Positions 45,630-57,865 of a stretch of 64,000 nucleotides of DNA are shown here, piece after piece. This DNA comes from Aphidius gifuensis (taxonomy: Eukaryota > Arthropoda > Insecta > Hymenoptera > Braconidae): contig NC_057792.1 in assembly GCF_014905175.1 (NCBI RefSeq), forward strand, positions 12,255,321 through 12,319,320, read 5' to 3'. The notes beneath the pieces were generated by a model. That model was given only the letters and a program-made list of their open reading frames with translations, did no database searches and was not told the DNA's origin. The position numbers were made by a program, and so were the translations under genes. The stretch's first letter is position 1, and every line of letters begins with the position of its first letter.

Positions 45630-46680
45630 GATATAACTGATGCATTTGTTGTACATTTCTCGAGTGTGTTTAATAAATTGGATATTAATGTAAAATTTAG
45701 CTTTGACTTGATTATGGCCAGTGGATTTTTGAATGATCAGGATATTACTATTACCTCTGAAGATGTTGCTCGTGTGATCCTACTTTTTAAAAACAATAAT
45801 ACTAGTGGTTATGATAACCTGCCTGGCTCGTTGATAAGGATTTGTCCCGATGCACTGATTAAACCTCTGAAAATTATATTTAATATGACTATATCTACAG
45901 GTACTTATCCTACTTGTTGGAAAAACTCAGTGGTGAAACCACTATTTAAAGCAGGTAATCCATTGATAGTATCAAATTATAGACAAATATCTCTTCTTCC
46001 TGTTTGTTCCAAACTCTAAAAATTAATCTACAAGGTCATTATGTCCTATTTCTCTACTTACTTGTCTAGCTACCAACATGGATTTACACCCATGCGTAGC
46101 ACTTGTTCTAACCTTGTGGAATTTAGTCAATACGTAACGTCTCACCTTAACAAGAACATTCAGGTTGATGTGATATAGACAGACATGACAGAGGCCTTTG
46201 ACAAGATGAACTGGTTAACTCTAGTTACTAAATTAATTGCAATTAATTTGCCTTTCACGTTCATAAACCTTATCTGGTCCTACCTTGTTGATCGCTGATG
46301 TTATGTCTGTGTAAACGGGACTTTATCATCACCATATACACCAACTTCTGGTGTACCTCTAGGTTCCAACTTAGGCCCATTACTGTTCAACATTTGTATT
46401 AATGATTTATCTAATAGACTGTCTTGTTATACACTACTATATGCTGATGATGTCAAACTGTACCTGCCTATTAAATCACTAAATGATTGCCGACTGGCTG
46501 ATGACAAATATCTCGTTACATCGTGACACCTTAACAATAATCTTTTTTATCAAATTGCTAACTGGAGCCGTTGACTGTCCAGGTCTTCTCTCTGACGTTA
46601 GATTACCTATACTAGGTACTAAATTGAGAAACGTATCACCATTCTACTCCACAGCTGGACAAAGTGTCTTTGAATGAATG
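45630..46680 (+). pseudogene. LINE A, 3' half: reverse transcriptase
   Basis: This continues the element at 35551. Motifs in order: FVVHFSSVFNKLDI, SGYDNLPGSLIRICPDAL, NYRQISLLPVCSKL (to about 46016), YQHGFTPMRSTCSNLVEFSQ, a MTEAFDKMNW block, TSGVPLGSNLGPLLFNICIN and the catalytic LLYADDVKLY (about 46436-46465). A C-terminal trace with LRNVSPFYSTAGQ lies at about 46625. Stops (for example in the copy of the DFSKAFD-like motif at about 46176) and frameshifts inactivate it. A (GT)n tail follows. About 8.7 kb of insertions separates it from its 5' half. Confidence 0.85.
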
Positions 46681-46705
46681 TGTGTGTGTGTGTGTGTGTG
46701 TGCGT
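46679..46705. repeat. (TG)n microsatellite at the LINE 3' end
   Basis: About 12 TG units directly follow the LINE coding region, as expected for a LINE family whose 3' tail is a simple repeat. Confidence 0.8.
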
Positions 46706-46739
46706 TGCCAATAGTGTAGCTGATCGGTTTGTAGCGTTT

Positions 46740-47790
46740 ATGAAAATGATGAATCAAAAAATTATAAACGAATATACTCAATTGAAAATTATTATTAGTA
46801 TATTAATATTATTGATATTATTATTATAATTATTATTTTAATATTAATATCGATATTATTATTATCTATAATAATATTATTAATATCTATAACCATAGTA
46901 TAAATAAAAATAACAACAATAATTTCAATAATATCATCGATAATAATAATATCAATAAAATATTAGTAATTATATCAATGGCATGGATCATATTAATGAT
47001 TATAATATCATCGATATAATATTGATAATGATAAGATCAATACTGACATTAATATTCAAGTTTAAATATTGAAAATTATTGGTATTAATGTTTCAAATAT
47101 TATTATTATAAAAGTTATTATTAATATAATCAATATCATTTATATTATTACTAATATATATTGATATTATTTCTAATTTATAATGTTATTAAAATTATTA
47201 TTGACATTATTATTCTGTATAATATTATTGAAGTAATTGTTATTATCAATATTATTAATATATATATTAATTCATAGTATGCATAATAATAACAATAAAA
47301 ATTTCAATAATATCATCGATAATAATAAAATCATTGATATTGATATTATTAATATCGATATAATATTAATAATAATAATCATAAGAATAATAATAGTACT
47401 GTTAATAATATTGAAATATAAATATTAGTAATTATTAGTATTTATATTTCGGGTATTATTATTATTATAGATATTGTTATTAATATCAATAATATTGTTA
47501 ATAATTGATAATATGATCGAAATTATTGTTATTATTATCATCATTTATATATGTTCATAGTATAAGTAATAATAAAATTGATAATAATCCTAATAATATC
47601 AAAAATTCATAATACCAATGGTATTAATAATAATAACAATATCAATAACGGTGTAATATTGATAATATTATCAATATTTATATTTTGAATATTATCAATA
47701 TCATTGATATTATTATTATAAATATCATATTGATATCATCATTTATACTATGAACTTCATTAATATTAATAATATCATCACTAATTAATT
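46740..47790. repeat. Low-complexity ATT/AAT and ATC-type tract
   Basis: This is a kilobase of degenerate trinucleotide-like strings (ATTATT, AATATC, ATAATA). Open frames here encode only Ile/Asn runs and are not genes. Confidence 0.85.
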
Positions 47791-47799
47791 GATTGTTGA

Positions 47800-49700
47800 T
47801 ATTATTAAAGTCGGTACAAATGTCTTGACAGACTGCGAAAGAAGTTTCACTTCCTTCGCGCGTACTGCTGACACACACATTTTTTTTTTATGTATCACGT
47901 ATTAAATTGCTCACTGCAATTTTATCCTGGTCCCAATAATGGCCTTTTGCCGCTGGGATATTCAAATGAATAAAAAAAAAAAAATAATAAAATACATATT
48001 CATCATTCACCATGTTCATTATTGATTGATTAGATTCTTTTCCTACTAAATCTTTGATTGTCTGAAAAAAAATAAAATAGTTATTATTTACATGAAAATA
48101 TTTCAGAATATCCATTCGTTACTTTTATTGAGATTTTTTTCTATTGAATAGCCACGTATTCACCTCGTGTTTGATCATTTTCAGCCACTGTTTTAGCTAG
48201 TGACAGGGTGGATAAGGATTTTGTGTAGGAGTGAGAGAGAGCGACACGACACACTTTGGCACATAAGTTTAAGTATAAGTTTATTGAACTAAATAACGAT
48301 AAATGTATGTAGATTAAGTTGTATAATGATGATGATTATTGTAGGTCAATTATTGTATATAATTGGCCTCAATTACTCTGTATAATTAGCTCTTTTAATT
48401 AAATGACAAAAGCCTCTTGATAAAAACCGCTGTATACGGGTGTATGTTTTGAATGCTTGTGTGCCGGCTAGACGCCGAACGTCAACGTAGTTGATCACAA
48501 CGTCCGAACGAACCCGATAGAGCCCGTCAAGCCCCGAGTCAGTTCCGTGAAAACCACACAAGGCGGCACTTCCAACGCCTAGTCCGTAAGGTGCTGCCTC
48601 ATGACAGCGAGTGGTGATTTATATGAACACTCGCCGAAACAGCCACTGTTTTGGTTTAACAACGTTTTTGATATTAGGTTTGATGTTTTTTTTTTGTCTT
48701 TTTATTGGTATTTTCAGACTTAATCGCTTAGTTATTTTTCATATCCTTTGTTTTAATAAAATTATTTTAGCTTCTTTCTCTTTACCTAAAGGATTAATAA
48801 TTCAAATATACATATATAAATCAATAATGAGTTATCGTAATTATTAAAGAAAAAAGTTTTTTCGTTTATCTTTTTTATAGAAAATTTCACTATTATATGA
48901 CATTATTTTCAATAGGATTGTATTTCCTGATTGTTATAGTCTTCCAGTACTCTAATCTAATAATGTTTCTTCTGACATAGGTACATCTGTGATGATGTGA
49001 TCTCTATGATTTTCAGGTAGACGTAGTTCATGGCATGACACAATATCATTTCTCCTCAAATGATAATTGTATACAACACAAAATTGATTATCACCTTGCA
49101 TGTTATGTTATATTAGAATGCATATACATTTATCCTGCCGAATATTTTCTGATCAAATTGGTAACAAATTACAAATAATGTACCACCAAGCCCGGAATTT
49201 GTACCTCAAAAATAATAACACTAGAAAAATTATTTTCTCCGAAACGTTAATTAACAATTGTATATCTGCTTCAATTATTGAGGTATACATTTCTCCCTAG
49301 CTCACGTTTTACTCTTTAAGGGATTACCTCAGCCAGTCACTATAAATGAAAATGCTTTGAAATTTTTACAGTAGATTCTTGAAATACTAATACATTTTAT
49401 ATAATTTTTTGGTAATTGTTTGGAAGCTCGTTATTTTTTTATTAATTTTCAAAGTTGACAACTTTTAACATGGGCTCCTATAGAGAATACGATTTTTGTC
49501 AAAAAAAAGTCCATTAAAATACCGATATCATTAATCGACAAAAAGGCATCGTGAAAAAAAAACGTTATTAATTATTACGTTATAAAATGAGACAAAACAA
49601 AACGTATGGAAAAAAAATTAAAGAGGTTTGAAGCTTAGTTTTTTTATAATTAATAATTAAAGTATGAAAAAATTAATCTAATCGAGCAGTATAAAGACTG
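47800..49700. other. Unassigned non-coding region
   Basis: No gene is recognised. A richer-GC patch at 48420-48610 (with AACGTAGTTGATCACAACGT and CGAACGAACCCGATAGAGCC) stands out from the A/T background and may be a retroelement end. GGGATTACCTCAGCCA at 49319 recurs inverted at about 58530 (TGGCTGAGGTAATCTC). The rest is A/T-rich with short runs. Confidence 0.35.
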
Positions 49701-49705
49701 TCCCA

Positions 49706-50100
49706 TTTTAATTGGATAATGGATTTTTATTGAAAAATAGAGGTCAAATTGAAAAATGATTTAAGTAAAAGTTGTAGGGTTTGGCAGGGAACTTGGAAAA
49801 AAAAAAATCAAAAAATTCAAAATGGCGGAGTTTCAGGTATAAACTAAGTTTTTTCAAATGGGTACTATATTTTTTTTTTGTACCAAAATATTTCTTACAT
49901 CAAAACTAACACTTTTACTCGAAAAGTTTTTCGATAAAATCACTTTTTTTTTGGCCCAATTTTGCCTGTTGATGGATTTCCCTCAAAAAATATGGCTCAA
50001 ATTAAAAAATGATATTCAGAAAAGTTGTAGCGTTCAGGAAGACAAACGGGAAAAGAAAAAAAAAAATTCTAAAAAGTTCAAAATGGCGGAGTTTAAAGTA
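49706..50100. repeat. Left arm of a long inverted repeat
   Basis: From CATTTTAATTGGATAATGGA to AAAATGGCGGAGTTTAAAGT, this arm is matched in reverse by 57455-57865. Shared strings include AAAAGTTGTAG, CAAAATGGCGGAGTTT, TACATCAAAACTAACACTTT and TTTTTCGATAAAATCAC. The arm also holds two internal copies of the AAGTTGTAG...AATGGCGGAGTTT module. The arms enclose about 7.35 kb with a LINE. Confidence 0.8.
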
Positions 50101-50323
50101 TGAACATCTTTTTTTTTTATTTTTATTTTATTTTATTTTATTCAAACAACGACCAAACTGCACATTTAAGGCAGATTGAATTGGTCACAAGAATTGTGTG
50201 AACGTGCACATACAATGTTTAGATAATACAAAATGTGGTACATACTTATAATAAATTTTAATTATAAATTATAGTTTTATCTTTGCAAGTTAAATTATAA
50301 TCATTCTTTGAATATGAGACTCC
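50101..50323. other. 3' region of LINE B
   Basis: Read on the minus strand this follows the reverse-transcriptase stop and ends in A-rich sequence (a run of (TTTTA)n on the plus strand at about 50115-50140), as expected for a LINE 3' UTR and tail. Confidence 0.5.
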
Positions 50324-52384
50324 TTAAGTGCTATTTACATTGAGTAGATTTAATAGCATTTTGATTGAGATATTATTTGAGAAGTTAAATATATCAATGT
50401 TGCTGTTGGAATCTAATATGGTGTTAATACTGTCTATCATTTGATTGACAGGTGATAGCTTACTTAAATTATTGGTACAACTTATTGGGTACAGTAGATG
50501 ATTAGACCTGCTATTCACTGAACGATGGGTCCATATTGGTAATTCATATAATATATCTGGACAATACGTTTGACCATTGAGTATTTTAATCTTGAGAATA
50601 GCAAGTATGATCATTCTCCTGTGCTCAATGGTAAAGAAACCATTATCTATACATGATTCAATATAGTTAAATTCATTCCCTGGGTATTGACCAGTCTTAT
50701 TTTTAATTAACAACTTGATAAATGTTCTTTGTACTTTTTCAAATTTGTACATGTGTTTTTTGCCATTAAATATTAATACAGGTGTGCAGTATTCTAATAT
50801 TGGTAATACAAAAGATTTAAATAATAAGCTGAATGTGTTGGGACTTGAAAAGTTTTTACATGTTCTGTTGATAAAATAGAGTGTTCTTAGTGCTTTTTTA
50901 GATGTTAATTCGATGTGCTCATTAAAGGTAAACTTATCATCATAGTGTACTCCAAGGTCAGTCACTTTTTCTTCACGTAACAGTGGTACATTATTTATTT
51001 TATAATTATATTTTATAATTTTATTTGCTTTAACTCTACTGTAAGATACTACTTTGCATTTGTTTATATTGACAATTAATTTATTGTTATTGCACCAACT
51101 AATAAATTTATCTAAAATTAGTTGAAGTTCATCAGTCTCACTCCCACTGCTTACATTACTATATATTTTTGCATCATCTGCGTATAACAGTATCTTAACA
51201 TTGTTATTATTACTGTGACTGATAACATCATTGATAACTTCATTAATATATACCAAGAATAAGAGTGGGCCAAGATTAGATCCCTGCGGTACCCCTGAAG
51301 AGGGCGAGAATGGCTTAGAGTATTGACCCATGTAGAAGACAAAAGATTTTCTATCTGTGAGATAGGAAGTTAACAAGTTAATAATTCTATTTGATAGTCC
51401 AAGTCTTTTGATTTTTTGTAATAGTTTTACTGTATTTAATTGGTCAAAAGCCTTGGAGAAGTCTGTGTAGACGACATCTACTTGCTTCCCCAAGGCGAGT
51501 GACGTGTTTATATAATTATTTAAACTAATTAAATTGGTCGTGGTTGATCGACCTGGCAGAAAGCCATGTTGTTGATCAGCCACTATTGATTTAAATAAGC
51601 CAAAGATTCTTTCGTATAAACAAATTTCAAAGATTTTAGAGAAGCTACTTATTATAGAAATGGGTCTAAAATTACAAATGTCATTCTTTTTACCATTTTT
51701 AAAAACAGGAATAATCTTGGCCCTCTTCCATATATTTGGGTATATGCCTACATATAATGATAAATTAATGATATACGTTACAGGTTGTACAAGTGCTTCT
51801 TTGCAATGCTTTACTAATTTACAAGGCATGTTATCAGTTCCAGCTGAGTATTTATTTGGTAGTTTGTTGAAAGCTGAGAGGACTTCATTAATTGAACTCT
51901 ATCAGTGTCACCCAATTTGTTAATTATGTTCGTAAAATTGTTGATTCTATTATTGTTATTATTACTATTATTACTGTTATTATTGTAAATATTATTATTG
52001 TTACTTTTTTGCGTGTGAATTGAGTCTATATATTTTTTATCAGTATCTGATAGAGGTTCAAACGTTGAGGCAAAGTACGATGCAAATTCGTTTAGAATTA
52101 TATTAGGATCATTACAAGCTATTCCATTAATATCGAATGACCTTGGGATTCTTGATTCTTTTTTAATATTATTGATATAGTTCCACAGGGATTCAGGGTT
52201 ACTTGAGAGGTCCTGCTCAACACGTTTTAGATAATCATTATAATCTTTTCTGGATTTAGATCTTATGTTGTATGTAATGTTTTTTAAATTTAAACGTAGA
52301 CAGCTTTGTGTGTTTAGGAGGCTATGCTTACTACGTGTGAATATTTTTTTAGTACTTTGGAAGCTACTCAATGGATCATTGCAA
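50324..52384 (-). pseudogene. LINE B reverse transcriptase (ORF2 3' part), one frameshift
   Basis: Upstream segment (52371-about 51905) is the EN-RT linker (LWNYINNIKKES) and start of RT. A one-base shift at about 51905 leads to the 501-residue frame ending at 50324. RT motifs: CNFRPISIISSFSKIFE, QQHGFLPGRSTTTNL, VYTDFSKAFDQ, SSGVPQGSNLGPLLFLVYIN, catalytic LLYADDAKIY and KVTDLGVHYDDKFTFNEH. The C-terminal region after RT is complete to a stop. The layout is of the Jockey/CR1 group. This is the best-preserved LINE in the window; only the shift and a 2-kb insertion upstream break it. Confidence 0.85.
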
Positions 52385-54395
52385 TATTTATTAATACGAG
52401 ACTGAGCGCCCGCTTGCGCGGTCGCTTTTATTTAACCTGAATGTCGATGTCTTATGTTTGGGAATACATAGTTACTTTTTGTCGTATGTTTTTTAATATA
52501 ATTATTAGATATGTATTTATATACTTTAAGTCCGTTATTGTATCAATGGCCTTTTTTATTTATCTGTACATATATATAAAAATAAATAAACAAAAAGAAA
52601 TGTAATGGATATTCCGGTATTCAGTGCAAATATTTTCTATCAATTTCATTAATTTTAATTCTTAATGAGTGACAGTTTCTTATCTTTCACTTAAATCATT
52701 AATGTCTATAAAGTTCTATTTCAATAGATAATTTTAATTATTGTCATGTTGATTAACATGTGATGTTAAAGGAAAATCAGAAAATGACGTGTAGATCGCG
52801 CCCTTCGGGCACTCAACCCTTGACTTTCTATTAATCGTTTTTAAAAAAAAACTATTATGTGAATACTAACCTTTTTTTTGTTCAAAATTGTATTATCAGT
52901 GCTGATGGTGTTATTCAATGCAGTTTGACCATTATTTTGGCTCGATTTTACTCAATGTATGTGTGTAAATATGATCCACCATCTAATTAGCCTAAGTTTG
53001 ATGAAATTAGAAGAATCTGTTATACTCATTCTATTGGAGTTTTTTTGGAGAATATTGGAATGAAGTTAATTTTCTTTGGGAGTTAATAGTTTAATTAATA
53101 TTAATTAAGATTTAGGGGTGCAGGCAGCCTGAATTTTTTTATTTTTCAACTTATTTAGGTTTTTTTTTTGCAATCGATAGATAATTCTTTGGAGAATCAT
53201 AATATGCAAAAAAATCCCATCGGGAGTTTTTTAATTTATTATTAAAAACTATTATAACTTTTAAATTGTTGCTATGTGCTGATTAATCATTTTGGTCCAT
53301 TGCGCATCCCTACTCCAAATTTTCCCCCCTATGCACTCTAATCTCTATCATACTCCTGGTTTTTAAAGGTTTAATGAGAAAACAATAAATTTATGTTCAA
53401 GAACTTTTTTATCATAAATAAACATTTCGGAGTAACTTGGAATAATCATAAAAATAATGCTGTCACTTTGTCAATGTATGGGATTTGTGGGTAGAGATGC
53501 GCAATGGACCAAAATGATTAATCAGCTCATAGCAATAATTTAAAAGTTATAATATTTTTTACTAAAAAATTGAAGAACTATCAATGGGATTTTTTTGCAT
53601 ATGATGATTCTCCAAAAAATTATCCATCGATTGCAAAAAAAAAAACTTAAATAAAATGAAAAATAAAAAAGTTCTACTAAATCTAATTAATTAATATTAA
53701 TTAAACCATTTACTCCCAAAGAAAATTTACTTCACTCTAATATTCTCCAAAAAAAACTCCAATAGAATAAGTATAACAGCTTATTCTAATTCCATCAAAC
53801 TTAGGCTAATTAAATGGGATCTGTAAATATTTATTACTATCTCATTCATGTTTTTCGACAAATTATAACCTATCTTAATTTTTTATCAACTGATGGCAAT
53901 GTGTTTGATTTAATAATATTTTCAATTAAGTTTTGACCATTTTAATGTTGTATATGCTGTTGTTGATGTATTAATATAGTTGGAACAACATGTTAACACC
54001 GAATACAACAACACAATAACAATGACACTTGACATTGATTTAATTGTTACATCTGGTTAATGTTGTAATAATATGCTCCAATGGCACTTTTATTGAAAAT
54101 ATTTCATAAATAAATTAAATATTTTTGACATTATTGCTTCTGTGACAATGAGGCAAGATATTTGTCTATTATTTTCTTTACAGTTTACTCAATAGTATTT
54201 ACATATAACCATTGAATTGCATATTAAATTAACTTAGCCACTATTTTAAATATATCGATTTATTGAATGTATCGAACGTATAACGTGTATGTGTATGTGA
54301 GCGAATGAAAATAAATGTGTCGACAGCGTCAGCCAATGAAATGACGAATAAAGGTGTGACACGTGAAGTTAGCTATTAGTACCTTGTTCTTTTTT
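52385..54395. mobile_element. 2-kb insertion in LINE B between endonuclease and RT
   Basis: LINE coding stops on both sides. The insert begins near AATACGAGACTGAGCGCCCG with a GC hairpin (CGCCCGCTTGCGCGG) and has a second hairpin CGCGCCCTTCGGGCAC at about 52797. It includes the foldback element 52985-53815 and A/T-rich DNA. No coding sequence was recognised. Confidence 0.6.
52985..53815. mobile_element. Foldback element with about 330-bp arms
   Basis: The left arm, AATTAGCCTAAGTTTGATG (52985) to GCGCATCCCTAC (about 53312), is matched in reverse by GTAGAGATGCGCAATGGACC (about 53492) to CATCAAACTTAGGCTAATT (53814). The loop is about 180 nt. Arms are roughly 85-90% alike by eye. No gene inside. 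Confidence 0.85.
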
Positions 54396-55518
54396 ATATA
54401 GGATCTGGACTGTTATTTTGTGCATCTAAGTCTTTTATTTGTTTGTTTATTTTATATAAATTAGATCTAATGTTATTTTTTTGTTCAATTAATTTTAGTG
54501 TGTCATATTTTATCCAAACTGGATAGTTATTCTTGCTCTTATTGCTAGTACAATTCGTTTTAGGTTTAAATTTGACTGCATAATTATTAAAGACTACAAA
54601 AATTTTATCATAAAGTATTTGTACTGCATGATTTGGATCTGTAGCACTGAACAACTCCGTCCAATCTATTGCATTTAATTTATTTTTCAAGAGGTCTAAG
54701 TCAGATGCTTTAAAGTTAAAGTTAAAAGAGGTAGACGTAGATAATGAAGTTTTAAGAAACTTATTATTATTTTTAATTTTTAAAATTATAGGAGAAGAAT
54801 TTATTATTAGAGGTGGATGGCATTGTTCAGTATCTACAACACCAAACTCAGTTGCTTCTACTACGCAATTCATAGATGCAAATACCAAGTCTAGCAACGA
54901 TATTTTGTTGTATTGTTTCAAGTCTAAAGAATCACAAATTGAAGTTAATTTTTCTGTTTTTTTAATGCTAGCTAATTTACCTTGTGTTTGATTATAATAG
55001 GGCAGGTTAAAGTCACCTACTAATATTAAATTATCATATGAAAAACTGATTAACACGTTGTAGATATTTTCCATTGCCTTGATGTATAGGTCGTCAGTTA
55101 TCCCAGGTGGTATGTACAGACAAGCAATAACTATGCTACTTCCGGATAAGATGCATTTGACAATTATTATGTCCAAGAATTTGAATTTGTTGTTTAATGA
55201 CGATGAATCAAGTTGCATTGAGTGATATGTGTTTTTAATTGCTAGTAAGCAACCTCCACCTGTTGATTTATATGCCTTGGGCCTGTCAGCACGATAAACA
55301 TCATAGATACCAAGCTCGACATATTCACCAGAGTAATTATTTTCATTCAGCCAGGTTTCAGTTAAAGCCAGTGCATCAAATTTGCCTATTGCAGTAACCT
55401 CTTTGATTGTATTTTTTTTATTCCTGATGCTTCTAGTGTTTTGATAGAAGATGGTAAACCAATGATTATCCACACTATTAGCTGTAATAATATCAAGATG
55501 CAAATATAGCAGGTGCAT
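54394..55518 (-). pseudogene. LINE B endonuclease (ORF2 5' part)
   Basis: This 374-residue frame starts at 55518 and carries an AP-endonuclease-type domain: FYQNTRSIRNK (about residues 25-35), ALTETWLNE, YRADRPKAYKSTGGGCLLAI, IVIACLYIPPGITDD, LILVGDFNLPYY and a final TEQCHPPLII (the His of the active site). These are the expected Asn, Glu, Asp/Asn and His blocks in order. It ends where the 2-kb insertion begins, so RT is separated. The domain itself is open from end to end. It nicks target DNA in LINE mobility. Confidence 0.85.
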
Positions 55519-55525
55519 AAGTGTT

Positions 55526-55558
<33 letters not shown>

Positions 55559-55790
55559 TTTTTTTTTATTATTTTTTTTTTTTTATGTTTTTTATGTGTT
55601 TATTATTATTGATTTTTAATTTTTTTTTATGGTTTTTTGTGTATATTTTTTTGTATTTTTTTTTTTTTTTTTTTTTAATTTTATTATTTTTTTGTTTTAT
55701 TTTATTTTATTATTATTATTATTATTATTTTTTGCTTTTGTCTTTTATTATTTTTTTATTTATTTTTAATATATGTATTTCCAAATGAAC
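55519..55790. repeat. Poly-T/TTTA tract between LINE B ORF1 and ORF2
   Basis: Nearly pure T with scattered A and G. An apparent Phe-rich plus-strand frame here is not a gene. Confidence 0.8.
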
Positions 55791-55793
55791 ATT

Positions 55794-56966
55794 TTATTCC
55801 ATGTTTATGAATCCTTGCTCATGCAACATTTGTTGGTTAATGTTTACATTGAGTTTGAGACCATGCATGTTTTTATTCTTAATTTTTTCTTTTATGTAAT
55901 AAAAACCATTAATTTCTCTTATGCATAAATTTACCTCTCCAGCCTCTGTCCTCTGTTTTAGTGACATTTTGGTAATCTGATAGTTTTCTTGCTGTTTTTT
56001 GGTTTTGTCCTTGGCAAAAGCTGCTTTGGACAAGGAATGAATTAAATCCTTTCTGCTCTTGAGTTTTATTAACTCCTGTAAAATTAGATTACAATCATAT
56101 TCATTGTTACAGACTATTTTGAGTGGTCTGATTTTATCTTGAGTATAAGTCTTACCAATTCTAAATAGTTTGAGTGTATCTGCTTTGTTGACAATGTCTG
56201 TTGATTTGGTTTCATTTAATAAGCTTGATACAAACTGGTAATCAGCTGATTTACGATCTAGCTCTGTGATTCTACCAGGTTATAAATTATAAAATTTTTT
56301 CTCCTATTCCATCTATTTTCTACCTCAGATTTATACCTTAGATATAGTACTATCAGCATAGTTGACATTATTCTGTTGCAGTTGTGCGATACAATTTTTA
56401 TTTGTAGTAACAAGATGCTGTAGTTGGTTTATGGCTTGTGTATTGTTTGCAACAGATTTGGATAATTCAGTATCAATATTCATACAGGTATTACGAATGC
56501 TTTCTGCTGCAGTATCAAACTCTTGGCGAATGGCATCAATTTTGTGATCAAGTGAGGCTTTTAAATTGTTTATCTTTGTATCAAATTCTAGCTGATATTT
56601 GTTGATGTCAAAGTTAAAGGTTAGGTCATTGTTTGTTGGTGTGCCGGATGGAGTTTTGAGACAGGTGGTGCATTCAAGACAGTCTTTACTAAGTGCTTGT
56701 TTTGCACAGCTTGGATGGTAGTAAGATGTGCACATAAAATTATTGCATTTTGTATTGTCGTCTGCAATTTTGGTTTTACATCTTGCGCACACCAAGGTGT
56801 TTTCATTTGAGGTATTTTGACTGTACATTGTTATGATCTGAGTTTGACAGATGCTGAATGTTGATATGGTAGATTGCGATGTTGAGTGTTGGTATGGTAG
56901 ATTGCGATGTTTAGTTTGTTGGTTGCATAGATTTGTGATTATGGAAAAGCTGATGCAATATTGCAC
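55794..56966 (-). pseudogene. LINE B ORF1 with PHD-like finger
   Basis: The first part (56966-56331, 211 residues) has a PHD-type zinc finger (CARCKTKI, CNNFMCTSYYHPSC, CLECTTC at about residues 59-102) and a heptad-like coiled coil (about 125-205). The frame breaks at about 56280-56335. It resumes with ITELDRKSADYQ, LKLFRIGKTYTQDKIRPLKI and a basic C-terminal domain to GFINME at 55794, an RRM/CTD-type nucleic-acid-binding part. PHD-bearing ORF1 proteins are known in CR1/Jockey-like elements. The product would coat LINE RNA. The break could be decay or, less likely, a short intron. Confidence 0.75.
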
Positions 56967-57454
56967 AGCTTTTCATCAGGTTACTGATGTGATCAGAATA
57001 ATTATACAATAATTATAACAATTACTAATTGTTGTACAATTTACAATTTATTTACCATGTATGATGGTTACACAATATCCACTGCCTTATTGTTTGCGAA
57101 AGAGCTAATATCGGTATTATGTATTGATTTCACATGGTACTTCACATGGGCATTATGCACATGTAAAGTACACGATGATATATATCAAGACTATAAACCA
57201 GATACAAGATAATGTTTTATATGAGAGACACTTTTACTATGTTTCACTTTTGATCAAAATATCAATTATTAGACAATTAATTATTCAGTTATTTATATAA
57301 AACTTTGGAGTTTGAGAATTTTTAATGCACGTCCGAACGGTACGACAGCGCCTCTATTTTTGAAGTTAAGTGTAATTTTTTTTTACTTAAAAATTGATCG
57401 CATCAAGATTAACACTTCTTCTAAATGAAATTTTTTGGCTAAGTTTATTTTTTT
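56967..57454. other. LINE B 5' region and inner flank of the right arm
   Basis: No coding sequence. It contains short inverted strings (CTTCACATGG and relatives at about 57135-57155). The LINE 5' end probably lies here but has no clear edge. Confidence 0.35.
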
Positions 57455-57865
57455 TATCCATGCTTCTCACTCAGCCATTTTGAATTTTTTACTAAATTTT
57501 TTTTTTTTTCGTGTTTGTCTTCCTAAACGCTACAACTTTTCTAAATGTCATTTTCAAATCAAAGCCATTTTTTTTTTAGGAAAACCCATCAACAGATAAA
57601 ATCGGGCCGAAAAAACAGTGATTTTATCGAAAAATTTTTCAAATAAAAAGTGTTAGTTTTGATGTAAGAAACATTTTGGTGGAAAAAAAAAAATACAGTA
57701 CCCATTTAAAAAAACTATGTTTATACCTGTAACTCCGCCATTTTGAATTTTTTGAATTTTTTTCTTTTTTTAGGTCCCCCTTCAAACCCTACAACATTTA
57801 CTTAAAGCATTTTTCAAATTGAGCTATATTTTTCAAGAAAAATCCATTATCCAATTAAAATGTAT
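57455..57865. repeat. Right arm of the long inverted repeat
   Basis: This is the reverse complement of 49706-50100: it starts GAGTCAGCC/CAGCCATTTTGAATTTTTT-like sequence and passes AACGCTACAACTTTTCTAAA and TTAGTTTTGATGTAAGAAAC. It ends at AAATCCATTATCCAATTAAA. The arms differ by small indels and substitutions, so they are not very recent. Confidence 0.8.

Noticed and set aside
45418..45645. 75-codon minus-strand frame with a Cys pair
   Set aside because: No family resemblance. It spans the edge between repeat sequence and the LINE restart, so it is not a single unit.
46740..47790. Ile/Asn-rich open frames
   Set aside because: They lie wholly within trinucleotide-like low-complexity DNA.
55513..55788. 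91-codon Phe-rich frame resembling a membrane protein
   Set aside because: It is the translation of a poly-T tract between LINE ORFs.
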